Assembly: GCA_031287565.1 (NCBI GenBank)
Contig: JAITSS010000019.1
Coordinates: 1 to 40,886, forward strand
DNA length: 40,886 bases
Reading direction: 5' to 3'
DNA from: Desulfobulbaceae bacterium
Lineage (GTDB): Bacteria; Desulfobacterota; Desulfobulbia; Desulfobulbales; Desulfocapsaceae
Below, piece by piece: positions 16,011-23,610 of this stretch (position 1 is its first letter; each line of letters begins with the position of its first letter). A program made the position numbers and the translations under genes. The notes under the pieces were generated by a model that was given only the letters and a program-made list of their open reading frames with translations, ran no database searches and was not told the DNA's origin.

Positions 16011-16439
16011 ATGGAAAAAATTATGACACTGGATGTTTCATCATTAAATCTCGCAATAGAGGCATTGTCTCGTTCGTTAAGGGTTTACTTTAATAAAGAC
16101 CAGGACACAACGTCGGATGATGAATTAGATACTATCAGAGCGGGAGTTATTCAATCATTTGAATTTACTTATGAACTTTGCTGGAAGTTTATGAAACGCT
16201 GGCTTGAAATGAATATCGGCACTGAAAGCGTTGACGGAGTATCTCGCCGGGAACTGTTTAGACTAGCGGCGGAATCGCGGCTTATCAATGATGTGGAAAA
16301 ATGGATGGAATTCCATTATGCAAGGAACAAGACATCACATACATATGGAGGAGAAGCGGCACAGAATGTTTTTGAAGCTTCCAATGATTTCCTTCCGTAT
16401 GCGCAGGATTTTTTTAGTAAACTGAATGAAAAATTATGA
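16011..16439 (+). CDS. HEPN-domain protein, HI0074-like nucleotidyltransferase substrate-binding subunit (putative toxin)
   Basis: The 142-residue all-helical protein matches the HI0074/NTase_sub_bind group of HEPN proteins. It carries R105-NKTS-H110-T-Y112, an exact RX4HXY motif. In characterised HEPN/MNT toxin-antitoxin pairs, Arg and His form the RNase site and the tyrosine is modified with AMP by the MNT partner to silence the toxin. The MNT partner is the N-terminus of the next gene, which overlaps by four bases (ATGA). Starts at 16011 or 16023 are both possible, with no strong Shine-Dalgarno. By hand count G+C is about 37-38% over 16021-16140, against about 70% over 13141-13200 in ribD, suggesting acquisition by transfer. 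Whether it is toxic here is inference. Confidence 0.85.
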   Translation: MEKIMTLDVSSLNLAIEALSRSLRVYFNKDQDTTSDDELDTIRAGVIQSFEFTYELCWKFMKRWLEMNIGTESVDGVSRRELFRLAAESRLINDVEKWMEFHYARNKTSHTYGGEAAQNVFEASNDFLPYAQDFFSKLNEKL

Positions 16440-17917
16440 TAGCCGTTTCTCCTTCTGAATACAAAATCATCCTTAATATAATTGCCAAGCACGCTGGCGA
16501 TTGCGATGTGTTGGCTTTCGGTTCGCGCTATACATGGACGAATAAGGATTATTCTGATTTGGATTTGGCTTTGAAAGCGAACAACAAACTCGGACTCAAA
16601 CGGTTGGGAAAAATCGCTTCAGCCTTTGAGGAATCCGAACTGCCTTTCCGCGTGGATGTTCTTGATTACAACACCATATCGCCGCAGTTTCGCGCCATTA
16701 TTGACGCGGGGCATGAGAGGATTCATCAGGCGGGTTGGACGCTTACACGGTTAGGTACCATATGCAAGACGAATCAGCGCACCTATTCGGTATCGGAGAA
16801 GTGGCCGTTCGTCAATTACTTGGATACGGGGAATATTACTGAAAACCGTGTGAGTGAGATACAGCACATCGTCATTGGGCATGATACCCTCCCAAGCCGA
16901 GCGCGGCGTAAGGTTGCCATTGATGACATCCTCTACTCAACTGTGCACCCTAATCAGAGGCATTACGGTATCGTGAAGGGTGTGCTACCGAATATGCTTG
17001 TCTCCACGGGATTCACGGTTATTGCGGTTGACAAGGAAAAGGCAAATAGCGACTACATTTACTACTATTTGACCCAAAACGACATCGTGGACGGTCTACA
17101 CGCTATCGGAGAGCAGAGCGTTTCTGCGTACCCGTCAATCAAACCGTCCGACATAGAGGGCTTGGAATTGCTGCTACCGCCGCTTGCCGAGCAGGTAGAA
17201 ATCGGGCGCATCCTTCGGTCGTTGGATGACAAAATCGCCAACAATATGAAGATAAACAATCATTTAGAGCAGATGGCGCAGGCCATTTTCAAGTCGTGGT
17301 TCGTGGACTTCGAGCCGTGGGGCGGCGTGATGCCTGATGATTGGCGGGACGGCACTCTCAGCGACATCTGCGCTTATAACAGGGAGCGTATTGAAGTATC
17401 TGGTTTAACAACGGACACTTACGTCTCGACTGAAAATATGTCGCCGAACAAAGGCGGTTTTTCGAATGCCGCAGGGTTGCCAACAATCGCTCAGACAACT
17501 GCGTTTATCCCTGGAGATACTCTGGTATCTAATATTTGTCCCTACTTCAAGAAAATTGTGTATTGCAACTTTGTTGGCGGTTGTTCCACAGACGTCTTGT
17601 GCTTTCGTCCGTATTCGGACATGTTCTCGCTCTATCTCTATAATGCGCTGTACGACGATGGCTTTTTTGATTATATGGTCGCAGGCTCCAAAGAAACCAA
17701 GATGCCGCGCGGAGACAAGCAACAGATTATGAACTATCATATTGTGATCCCAACAGATACTGTTCTTGAAGATTTCAAAAAGTCTGTCGCTCCAATGAAC
17801 GAGAAGCGACTTCTACATATAAACGAATCCGCCCGTCTTGCTGATTTGCGCGACACCCTTTTACCCCGCCTAATGTCCGGTGAGCTATCCGTGGCCGACC
17901 TCGACGACGCTAGATGA
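16436..17917 (+). CDS. hsdS: MNT nucleotidyltransferase fused to type I specificity subunit HsdS
   Basis: One 493-residue ORF joins two proteins. Residues 1 to about 98 are a minimal nucleotidyltransferase (HI0073/MntA-like) with FGSRYTWTNKDYSDLDLAL: G29-S30 and D41/D43, with D74 (RVDVLD) as third acid, so the active site looks intact. From W101 a complete HsdS follows: target-recognition domain 1 (about 101-245, with NYLDTGNITE and LPSRARRKV), central conserved helix (LEQMAQAIFKSWFVDFEPW, about 275-295), target-recognition domain 2 (about 300-455) and C-terminal repeat (ESARLADLRDTLLPRLMSGEL). No ATG, GTG or TTG in frame lies near the junction, so HsdS has no evident separate start. Usually these are two genes. 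Expected roles are antitoxin (modifying the HEPN tyrosine) and DNA-site recognition for HsdM. The gene is AT-richer than the flanks. Confidence 0.88.
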   Translation: MIAVSPSEYKIILNIIAKHAGDCDVLAFGSRYTWTNKDYSDLDLALKANNKLGLKRLGKIASAFEESELPFRVDVLDYNTISPQFRAIIDAGHERIHQAGWTLTRLGTICKTNQRTYSVSEKWPFVNYLDTGNITENRVSEIQHIVIGHDTLPSRARRKVAIDDILYSTVHPNQRHYGIVKGVLPNMLVSTGFTVIAVDKEKANSDYIYYYLTQNDIVDGLHAIGEQSVSAYPSIKPSDIEGLELLLPPLAEQVEIGRILRSLDDKIANNMKINNHLEQMAQAIFKSWFVDFEPWGGVMPDDWRDGTLSDICAYNRERIEVSGLTTDTYVSTENMSPNKGGFSNAAGLPTIAQTTAFIPGDTLVSNICPYFKKIVYCNFVGGCSTDVLCFRPYSDMFSLYLYNALYDDGFFDYMVAGSKETKMPRGDKQQIMNYHIVIPTDTVLEDFKKSVAPMNEKRLLHINESARLADLRDTLLPRLMSGELSVADLDDAR

Positions 17918-18028
17918 TTGTTTACACGCCCACCGGCGTTTGATAGGGGATATAAAGAGGTTAACCGTATGAGTGGCGCGCATTCCTGACCAACACGAGG
18001 TAATTTTCCCACTGTTTTCCGCCTTCCG

Positions 18029-18955
18029 TCAGTTTGCTGCGGGCGGCGCGAATCGCTTGACGATCAATTCGGCCAGGGCGTCAAAGGTCGGCGCGTGTTT
18101 TGGGCGGCTGAATTGAAAAACCGCGCAGCGGGCGCTGATCGCGGCGCATTGCTGAAAAACTTGGGCGTCAAGCTTCATCTCTGAGATATAAAAATCTCGG
18201 TACACGTTCTTGCGCAGGCGGGCGAATTTTTCCGCGCCGCGCAGTTGCCGTTCACTGGCCGCATTCGCCAGGGTTTCGTCGATTTCCAGCAGGCAGATGG
18301 CGGCAAGCGGCAGGGGATTGGCGCAAAACTTCGGATGGCGCAGGTGAAATTTTTCTTCATAGGCCGAAAAATCGTGCGAGGTCATAGCCAAAGCGGTGGC
18401 GCTTTCCGGCGTCAGTTTCATTTGTGGGTAGGCCGGGAAGAGGACTGGCGCGTTGGCGCAATCAATGGCGCAGACATCATCGCTCAAAAGCGGGAAGCCG
18501 CGGCGGTTGAGGTTGGCCGCGAGTGTTGATTTGCCCGCGCCGCTTTCACCCAAAATCAAAACCGCCCCGGCGGTGGTGGCGACGGCGCTGCCGTGCAGCG
18601 GCAGCAGACCGCGTTGAAAGAGAAGCGCGCCGCAGCACGAACCGAGCAGAAAGGTATTAATCGCGTCCGGTGGCGCGTCGGCCATGGCCTCGACGACGAT
18701 GCGATTGCCGCCCGTGACCAGATAGCGGGCGACCGCCTTGACGGCGAAATAAAAAAATTCCGGTTTCATCACGATATGGTTGCCGTTTTGCCGCGTTGTG
18801 AAATCGTCTTTGGCGATTTCTCCAGAAATGACGCGGACAGCGGCTTGTTCCCACCCAGACGCCGCCGGTGGGTCGGCGGGCGGCAATTGGTCAATGGCGA
18901 AATCGCTGACGAAGCGCAGACCAAAGGCCAGGTAATGCCAGAGTCGTGGCGGCAT
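18029..18955 (-). CDS. HPr-kinase-like P-loop protein
   Basis: The 308-residue protein has the C-terminal ATPase fold seen in HprK/phosphorylase relatives: LLPLHGSAVA, Walker A GESGAGKST (136-144), and RGFPLLSDDVCAI (152-164), which holds the acidic pair. The N-terminal 100 residues do not look like the HprK N-domain. Relatives are often annotated as serine kinase of the HPr protein and occur beside PqqD-like and peptide-modification genes, none of which is seen here. It lies 14 bp after panC on the same strand, so it is probably the last gene of that transcript. True HPr kinase needs PTS genes nearby in many bacteria; none are here, so the substrate is unknown. Confidence 0.72.
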   Translation of the reverse strand: MPPRLWHYLAFGLRFVSDFAIDQLPPADPPAASGWEQAAVRVISGEIAKDDFTTRQNGNHIVMKPEFFYFAVKAVARYLVTGGNRIVVEAMADAPPDAINTFLLGSCCGALLFQRGLLPLHGSAVATTAGAVLILGESGAGKSTLAANLNRRGFPLLSDDVCAIDCANAPVLFPAYPQMKLTPESATALAMTSHDFSAYEEKFHLRHPKFCANPLPLAAICLLEIDETLANAASERQLRGAEKFARLRKNVYRDFYISEMKLDAQVFQQCAAISARCAVFQFSRPKHAPTFDALAELIVKRFAPPAAN

Positions 18956-18969
18956 GGCGGGCGCGGGCT

Positions 18970-19821
18970 TCAGGAGCGGCGTAGCATGGCGTTGTCGATC
19001 AGCCGCACGCGGCCATTCACCCGCGCGGCCAGGGCCAGCAGACTGTTCTGACCAACCGCGTCGGCGTGTCGCAGGCTTTCGCCATCGACCACGCTGGCGT
19101 ATTCCACGACGAAACCGGGTTGCTTCTCAATATATTCAGTCACCGCTTGTTCAATGGCCGCGACCGAAACGCTTTCATCGCGGGCCAGTTGTTTGGCCAA
19201 GGCCAAGGACTGGCTCAGGCATACGGCTGATTGTCGTTCCGCCGCCGTCAGGTAGCTGTTGCGCGAACTCATGGCCAGGCCGTCCTGTTCGCGGACAATC
19301 GGCTGCGAGACGATGCGCAGGTTGAAATGCAAATCGGCGGCCATTCTTTTAAGCACGGCCAATTGCTGAAAATCCTTTTCGCCGAACACCGCCACATCCG
19401 GCGCGACGATATGAAAAAGTTTCGTTACCACCGTGGCCACGCCGTCGAAATGGCCGGGCCGACTGGCGCCGCACAGGCCCTGGCTGAGGCCGGACACCAC
19501 GACTTTGGTCTGAAAATCCGCCCCATACATTTCGCTTGTCGTTGGGATGAATAGCGCGTCAACGCCAGCTTCCGCCGCCAGCGCCGCATCGCGTTCGAGG
19601 TCGCGGGGATAACTGGCCAGGTCTTCGTTCGGGCCGAACTGAAGCGGATTGACGAAGAGGCTGACCACCACGCGGTCAGCCAGGGTTTTGGCCCGGCGCA
19701 TTAAGGCAAGATGGCCTTCATGAAAAAAACCCATCGTCGGCGCGAGGGCGACCGATAATCCCTGCCGCCGCCAATCGTCGCGGCATTGCCGCATTTCCGC
19801 AATCGTGGCGACACGCCTCAT
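18970..19821 (-). CDS. panC: Pantothenate synthetase
   Basis: The 283-residue enzyme condenses pantoate and beta-alanine with ATP, the last step to vitamin B5 and coenzyme A. It shows the nucleotidylyltransferase-type HxGH in PTMGFFHEGH, SLFVNPLQFGPNEDLASYPR, RPGHFDGVATVVTKLF, GEKDFQQLAVLKRM and the KMSKS-equivalent MSSRNSYL. Length is normal. The ATG at 19821 overlaps the stop of the TPR gene upstream by four bases (ATGA). panB and panD are not in the window. Confidence 0.96.
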   Translation of the reverse strand: MRRVATIAEMRQCRDDWRRQGLSVALAPTMGFFHEGHLALMRRAKTLADRVVVSLFVNPLQFGPNEDLASYPRDLERDAALAAEAGVDALFIPTTSEMYGADFQTKVVVSGLSQGLCGASRPGHFDGVATVVTKLFHIVAPDVAVFGEKDFQQLAVLKRMAADLHFNLRIVSQPIVREQDGLAMSSRNSYLTAAERQSAVCLSQSLALAKQLARDESVSVAAIEQAVTEYIEKQPGFVVEYASVVDGESLRHADAVGQNSLLALAARVNGRVRLIDNAMLRRS

Positions 19822-20525
19822 TTCCGCGCCCTCAGAAGCTGAATTTTTTCGTCAAGCATGGCCAGAGTTTCATTGCCCGCGCCCTGGCCGTCGGCTTGGC
19901 CCGTCATCTCGGCTTTGTAGGCTTGGTAGACGGCTATGGCCTTATCCCATTCTTTTTTCGCCTCATACTGGCCGCCGAGTCCCATGCAGGCGATGATTTG
20001 ATAGGGTTTGTACTTTTGCAGCTTTTCGTAGGCGGCGATGGCCGCGTCGTATTTTCCCGCCGCTTGCTGGGCCTGGGCCAAGGCGTCAAGCAAGGGCGGT
20101 CGCAGGGGATTGCCGTCGCCAACCTTGTCCAGCAAAACCTCGTAGGCGGACGCCGCTTTGGTGTAGTCTTTTTTCTCCATCTCCAGCCGCGCCAGCTCGA
20201 TTTCGGCCCATAAGGCGGCGTTGGTGCGTGGATAGCTATCCATCAGCCGCGCCAAATTGTCGGATAATTTGCTCTTTTCCTGTGACAGGGCTGTGGCCAG
20301 AGCCGAGGCGCTTTTTTCGATGCGCTCGCTACGCCAAGAATCGTAGAGCGACAGCGCCACCACGAGGACAATCAAGCCGATAAGACCGGTGTGGATCAGG
20401 GCGCGGTGGGCGCGGTAGCCTTCTATCACCGGCATCGGCAGGTTGAAATGCAGCAACAGGCTTTCAATTTTCCCCATCTGGCTGGGGTCGATATGCTTTT
20501 TTTCAAAGACGCTGGACGGGGCCAT
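19818..20525 (-). CDS. Membrane-anchored TPR protein
   Basis: The 235-residue protein has a cytoplasmic N-terminus of about 44 residues, one transmembrane segment (about 45-61, HTGLIGLIVLVVALSLY) and a periplasmic part with about four tetratricopeptide-like helical pairs (LARLEMEKKDYTKAASAYEVLL, AAGKYDAAIAAYEKL, AKKEWDKAIAVYQAY). The layout resembles YfgM, which binds the Sec translocon and periplasmic chaperones, but I do not see enough for that name. It is translationally coupled to panC. The ATG at 20525 is preceded by a CAGGAGT-like site. Confidence 0.7.
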   Translation of the reverse strand: MAPSSVFEKKHIDPSQMGKIESLLLHFNLPMPVIEGYRAHRALIHTGLIGLIVLVVALSLYDSWRSERIEKSASALATALSQEKSKLSDNLARLMDSYPRTNAALWAEIELARLEMEKKDYTKAASAYEVLLDKVGDGNPLRPPLLDALAQAQQAAGKYDAAIAAYEKLQKYKPYQIIACMGLGGQYEAKKEWDKAIAVYQAYKAEMTGQADGQGAGNETLAMLDEKIQLLRARK

Positions 20526-20543
20526 GCTGGACTCCTGTTTTAG

Positions 20544-20584
20544 AAAAAAACGCGGGCCGCGTCCGGAGAATGCGGAGGCGGCCC
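20544..20584 (-). terminator. Rho-independent terminator for the SLOG-like gene
   Basis: A strong stem gggccgc-gt-ccg / cgg-ag-gcggccc spans 20554-20584. On the minus strand it is followed by TTTTTTT (20550-20544). It therefore ends the transcript of the gene at 20635-21183 and sits just before the TPR-panC unit. Confidence 0.8.
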
Positions 20585-20634
20585 GATAATGGCCTGCCTA
20601 CGGCAAGCAGGCGCGGCTCGGTGTGGCAGTAGAG

Positions 20635-21183
20635 TTAGTCGCCAAAAGAGTCGGCGAACAGTTGCTGGATGGCGTTATGCCCGGCTTCGCTGAGATAGCG
20701 GGTGCCGGAACCGACGAAAGTGTCATATTCGATGCGCGGGCTGTCTTCCTGCCAGGCACCTTCTTGCCAAGTGAACCATTTTTTCATTGGTTGATCAAAA
20801 ACATGCAGCGGACGATTGAACATTTTCGCCAGTTCGACCGCCCAGCCGGTGCCGCCCTTGACCGAGCCGTCTTCCTGAATCGCGCCGACGACGAAGACCT
20901 GGTGGCCGTTATTAACCATATGAAAAATGGTTTGCAGCACCTTCCTGATCTTTTCGGTTTCGTAGTAGGTGCGGTTCATCATCCGCGAAGCCAGCTCCAT
21001 GCTGATGTCGCCGCGCTCCAATTCCTCTTGGCTGAGGATGACGACGTTTTTTTCCCGGCACAACTTGTGCCCGGCGAAGGAATACACCACTTCGGCGACG
21101 CCCGCTTTTTCGGCGGCTTCACCAAAGGTGGCTTCCGCCCCTTTCAGGCCGCTGCTGTAGAGGGTGCAATTGGCTGGATTCAT
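20635..21183 (-). CDS. Predicted SLOG-like nucleotide-binding protein, unknown function
   Basis: The 182-residue protein opens with LYSSGLKGAEATFGEAAEKAG, resembling the SGGxxGAD...FG..A...G start of SLOG/DprA-like Rossmann proteins. It later shows HQVFVVGAIQEDGSVKGGTGWAVELA, where the GGTG turn is typical of this group, then RPLHVFDQPMKKWFTW. Such proteins bind nucleotides or derivatives and some are nucleoside-ligand sensors or hydrolases. I cannot name a function, and the assignment is by pattern only. Start: ATG at 21183 with AAGGAG seven bases upstream; a longer frame to 21390 runs into the riboswitch promoter region. It is divergent from the cobalamin operon and has its own terminator. 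Confidence 0.6.
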   Translation of the reverse strand: MNPANCTLYSSGLKGAEATFGEAAEKAGVAEVVYSFAGHKLCREKNVVILSQEELERGDISMELASRMMNRTYYETEKIRKVLQTIFHMVNNGHQVFVVGAIQEDGSVKGGTGWAVELAKMFNRPLHVFDQPMKKWFTWQEGAWQEDSPRIEYDTFVGSGTRYLSEAGHNAIQQLFADSFGD

Positions 21184-21368
21184 AAAACGCTCCTTGTCAG
21201 GTAAGAGAAATGATACGCGAAACCGGCATTCTAAACTGAAAAACGCCGAAATGCCAATGTTCCGGCCTGCCATTTTTTGTCGGCGCGCCCAGAAAGCCGC
21301 CAGGGTGGAGGCGCGAATAGACTGTGTCCGGCCCGCGCTATGAAGAAAATGAAGGAAGGAAAAAAGAA

Positions 21369-21398
21369 TTGACGCCGCCCAAGGCCGCATGGTATCTG
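21369..21398 (+). promoter_or_regulatory. Candidate sigma70 promoter of the cobalamin operon
   Basis: TTGACG (21369-21374) and TATCTG (21393-21398) are spaced by 18 bp, close to consensus. Transcription would start near 21405, just at the 5' edge of the riboswitch. Confidence 0.5.
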
Positions 21399-21404
21399 CC
21401 CGGC

Positions 21405-21580
21405 AGTTTCAGGCGCGATTATTCGCTTAAAAGGGAACCCCGTGTGAATCGGGGACAGGCCCGCTGCTGTAACCGGGGACCAAATCCGCAAAAAACCACT
21501 GGGGGCGACCCTGGGAAGGAGCGGAGGAGGCATGAACCGGAAGTCAGAAGACCTGCCGAAACCACTGCAACGCGTTCTTC
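21405..21580 (+). promoter_or_regulatory. Cobalamin (AdoCbl-type) riboswitch
   Basis: The conserved landmarks are in order: aaaagggaaccccgtgtgaa (about 21430-21449), then cggggacaggcccgctgctgtaac (about 21451-21474), a variable arm, and the B12 box region ggaagtcagaagacctgcc (about 21539-21557). This is the standard cobalamin riboswitch aptamer. It precedes an intrinsic terminator at 21622-21657 and the cbiK-led operon, so adenosylcobalamin binding should favour termination. The ends are approximate. Confidence 0.95.
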
Positions 21581-21621
21581 CCGTGGACAAGGAAGGACAA
21601 GATGATACGAGGAAAAAGGGA

Positions 21622-21657
21622 CTCCCCGGATCAGTTCACTGGTCCGGGGATTTTTTT
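21622..21657 (+). terminator. Riboswitch expression-platform terminator
   Basis: Stem ctccccgga / tccgggga (about 21622-21650) around a loop of about 12 bases is followed by TTTTTTT (21651-21657) and more T-rich sequence. It lies 75 bp before cbiK, the expected place for riboswitch-controlled transcription termination. Confidence 0.85.
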
Positions 21658-21731
21658 GTTTTTGTTTTTTGTTCCCGTTTTTGTTTGCGCCAATCCCCGG
21701 TACTTCCTTTTCAACCTTAGGAGGAGCCGTC

Positions 21732-22715
21732 ATGTTTTCTCTGCACCACGCCGCCGCGTTGGCTTTCGCTACCGCCCTCTGCTGTTCCACCGTGTCTTTC
21801 GCTTCTGAAACGCGAGCGCTGGAACAGCCGAAAACCGCTATTGTCCTGGCCCATTTTGGCACCACCGTGCCATCGGGCCTCAAATCGATTGACGCCATTT
21901 CCGAGGCGACGCGCAAAGCCTATCCGAACGTGGAGGTCAGAGTCACCTTCACTTCCAACATCGTCCGTTCCATCTGGCGTCAACGCCTGACCGAAGAGGC
22001 GAAGTGGCTGGGTCAGGGCGTCCCCCAAGAAATCCTGCATGTCAAGAACATCATCCAGACCCTGGGCGACCTCAGCGAAGAAGGCTATCGCGACATCATC
22101 GTGCAGCCCAGCCATATCTTTTATATGGAGGAATCTCGCGACCTGGAGGAGTACGTCAAGGCGCTTGGCTCGATTGACACCATGAAGGAGAAATGGCGTC
22201 CGTTCAACCGCATCGCCTTAGGGCGTCCGGCTTTGGGCGCCTTGGGCAATCGCTATGATTACCACGAGGATGTGGATAGCGCGGCTTCGGCCTTGGCCGC
22301 CGATGTGGCGGCGGCGAAAAAAATGGGCGGCGTTCTGCTCTATATGGGCCACGGCAACGAGCATTGGCCGAGTGGTATCTACGTCGAAGCGCAAAAGGCC
22401 ATGCGGGAAAAATATCCCAACACCAAAACCTATATCGGCACGGTGGAAGGCACGCCGAATTTGCCCGATGTCATCGCCGAGATGAAACGCGACGGCGTGA
22501 AAAAAATCTATCTGAAACCCTTCATGGTCACGGCCGGCGACCACGCCACCAACGACATGGCTGGTGACGACAAGGATTCCTGGCTGTCGATTCTGAAGAC
22601 GCAGGGCTTCACCGTGCAGCCGGTGCTAAAAGGGCTGGGAGAAAATCCTGATTTCGTCAGGCTTTTCGTCGAGCACATCAAGGACGCCGCGAAAGACGCG
22701 GGCATCGCGCTGTAA
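21732..22715 (+). CDS. cbiK: Sirohydrochlorin cobaltochelatase CbiK, exported (CbiK-P type)
   Basis: The 327-residue class II chelatase inserts cobalt into (precorrin-2-derived) sirohydrochlorin. The metal-binding His-Glu-His set is visible as H207 (YMGHGNEHW), E239 (GTVEGTPNLP) and H271 (GDHATNDMAG), with spacing like characterised CbiK enzymes. The first 25 residues form a signal peptide (hydrophobic core then SFAS-E), as in the periplasmic CbiK of Desulfovibrio vulgaris. Start: ATG at 21732 after AGGAGG; no internal start could give a cytosolic form. It is the first gene behind the cobalamin riboswitch. That the only chelatase in the operon is exported is puzzling, because the rest of the pathway is cytosolic; it may feed BtuCDF or serve metal/tetrapyrrole uptake. 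Confidence 0.93.
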   Translation: MFSLHHAAALAFATALCCSTVSFASETRALEQPKTAIVLAHFGTTVPSGLKSIDAISEATRKAYPNVEVRVTFTSNIVRSIWRQRLTEEAKWLGQGVPQEILHVKNIIQTLGDLSEEGYRDIIVQPSHIFYMEESRDLEEYVKALGSIDTMKEKWRPFNRIALGRPALGALGNRYDYHEDVDSAASALAADVAAAKKMGGVLLYMGHGNEHWPSGIYVEAQKAMREKYPNTKTYIGTVEGTPNLPDVIAEMKRDGVKKIYLKPFMVTAGDHATNDMAGDDKDSWLSILKTQGFTVQPVLKGLGENPDFVRLFVEHIKDAAKDAGIAL

Positions 22716-22722
22716 TTTTCCT

Positions 22723-22779
22723 GGGAAAGGCTGATTCTTTCTGCCACCGTTCGGCTTGCGGTGTTGATCAGCCTTTCCC
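22723..22779 (+). repeat. Large perfect hairpin between cbiK and cbiL
   Basis: gggaaaggctgat (22723-22735) and atcagcctttccc (22767-22779) are perfect 13-base complements, with an inner caccg/cggtg stem in the loop. No T-run follows, so it is not a classical terminator. It begins 8 bases after the cbiK stop and could slow decay of the cbiK mRNA or act as a processing site separating cbiK from the rest of the operon. Confidence 0.75.
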
Positions 22780-22821
22780 GCACATCTGACCATCACTCCA
22801 CAACATCAACAGGCGGATTCT

Positions 22822-23610
22822 ATGGCGGGAACATTGTACGTCGTCGGCGTTGGGCCGGGCGACCCCAGGTTGTTAACACTCCGGGCGGCCCAGGTTTTGC
22901 GGGATTGTCCGGTCTGGCTGGCCCCATCGGCCTTCGCGCGGCAAAGCGGCAAGGGCGAAAACGGTGGCAGCACGGCCTTAACCATCGCCGAAGGCGCGGT
23001 GTCCAGCCAGGGCAAAACCATTATCCGCCAACAATTTCCGATGAAACCGGTGCGTCGCGGCCTGTCTGGGCGCACAGGCGACTCCGGCAAGGCGGTCGCG
23101 CCGGAGGTGATAGCGGCCTGGCGGCAGGCGGCGGACGTGGTGCTGGCGCATTTGGCGCGGGGCGAGGACGTCGCCTTTCCAACCCTGGGCGACCCGGCAA
23201 TCTATTCGACCGGTTTGTATCTCTGCGAAACCCTGCGCGAAATCGACGCGGCCATCGCCATGGAAATCATTCCCGGCATTACCGCCGCCAGTTCGGTCGC
23301 CGCCCTGGCCCTGCAACCGCTTTGCCTGGGCGACGAGCGTTTGCTGATTATCCCAGCGGCTTTCGATGACGCCGACATTCGTGAGCTATTGCGCCTGAAC
23401 CAGGTGGCGGTGTTTATGAAGGCGCACAAGGCCCTGCCCAGGCTTATCGCCCTGTTGGATGAATTTGGTTTGACCGAGCACGCGGTCTTGGTTGAACGCG
23501 CCGGTCTCGACGGCCAGCGCATCTGGACCAATATCCGCGAGGCGGCGGACGCCGAACTGCACTATTTTTCGACGATGATCGTGCGTAAACCGCAGTCGCT
23601 AGGTGACTGA
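22822..23610 (+). CDS. cbiL: Cobalt-factor II / precorrin-2 C20-methyltransferase
   Basis: The 262-residue SAM-dependent methylase adds the C-20 methyl in corrin ring synthesis. It has the canonical N-terminal VVGVGPGDPRLLTLRA (about 7-22), FPTLGDPAIYSTGLYL in the middle and IIPGITAASSVAAL, all hallmarks of the tetrapyrrole methylase fold, with the CbiL/CobI type of insertion near 35-95. Its TGA shares its last base with the btuC ATG, so translation is coupled. Start: ATG at 22822. Confidence 0.93.
   Translation: MAGTLYVVGVGPGDPRLLTLRAAQVLRDCPVWLAPSAFARQSGKGENGGSTALTIAEGAVSSQGKTIIRQQFPMKPVRRGLSGRTGDSGKAVAPEVIAAWRQAADVVLAHLARGEDVAFPTLGDPAIYSTGLYLCETLREIDAAIAMEIIPGITAASSVAALALQPLCLGDERLLIIPAAFDDADIRELLRLNQVAVFMKAHKALPRLIALLDEFGLTEHAVLVERAGLDGQRIWTNIREAADAELHYFSTMIVRKPQSLGD

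Noticed and set aside
17918-18028. Start of an hsdR or other R-M component
   Set aside because: The gap is only 111 bp, has no open frame of note and ends at the stop of a convergent gene.
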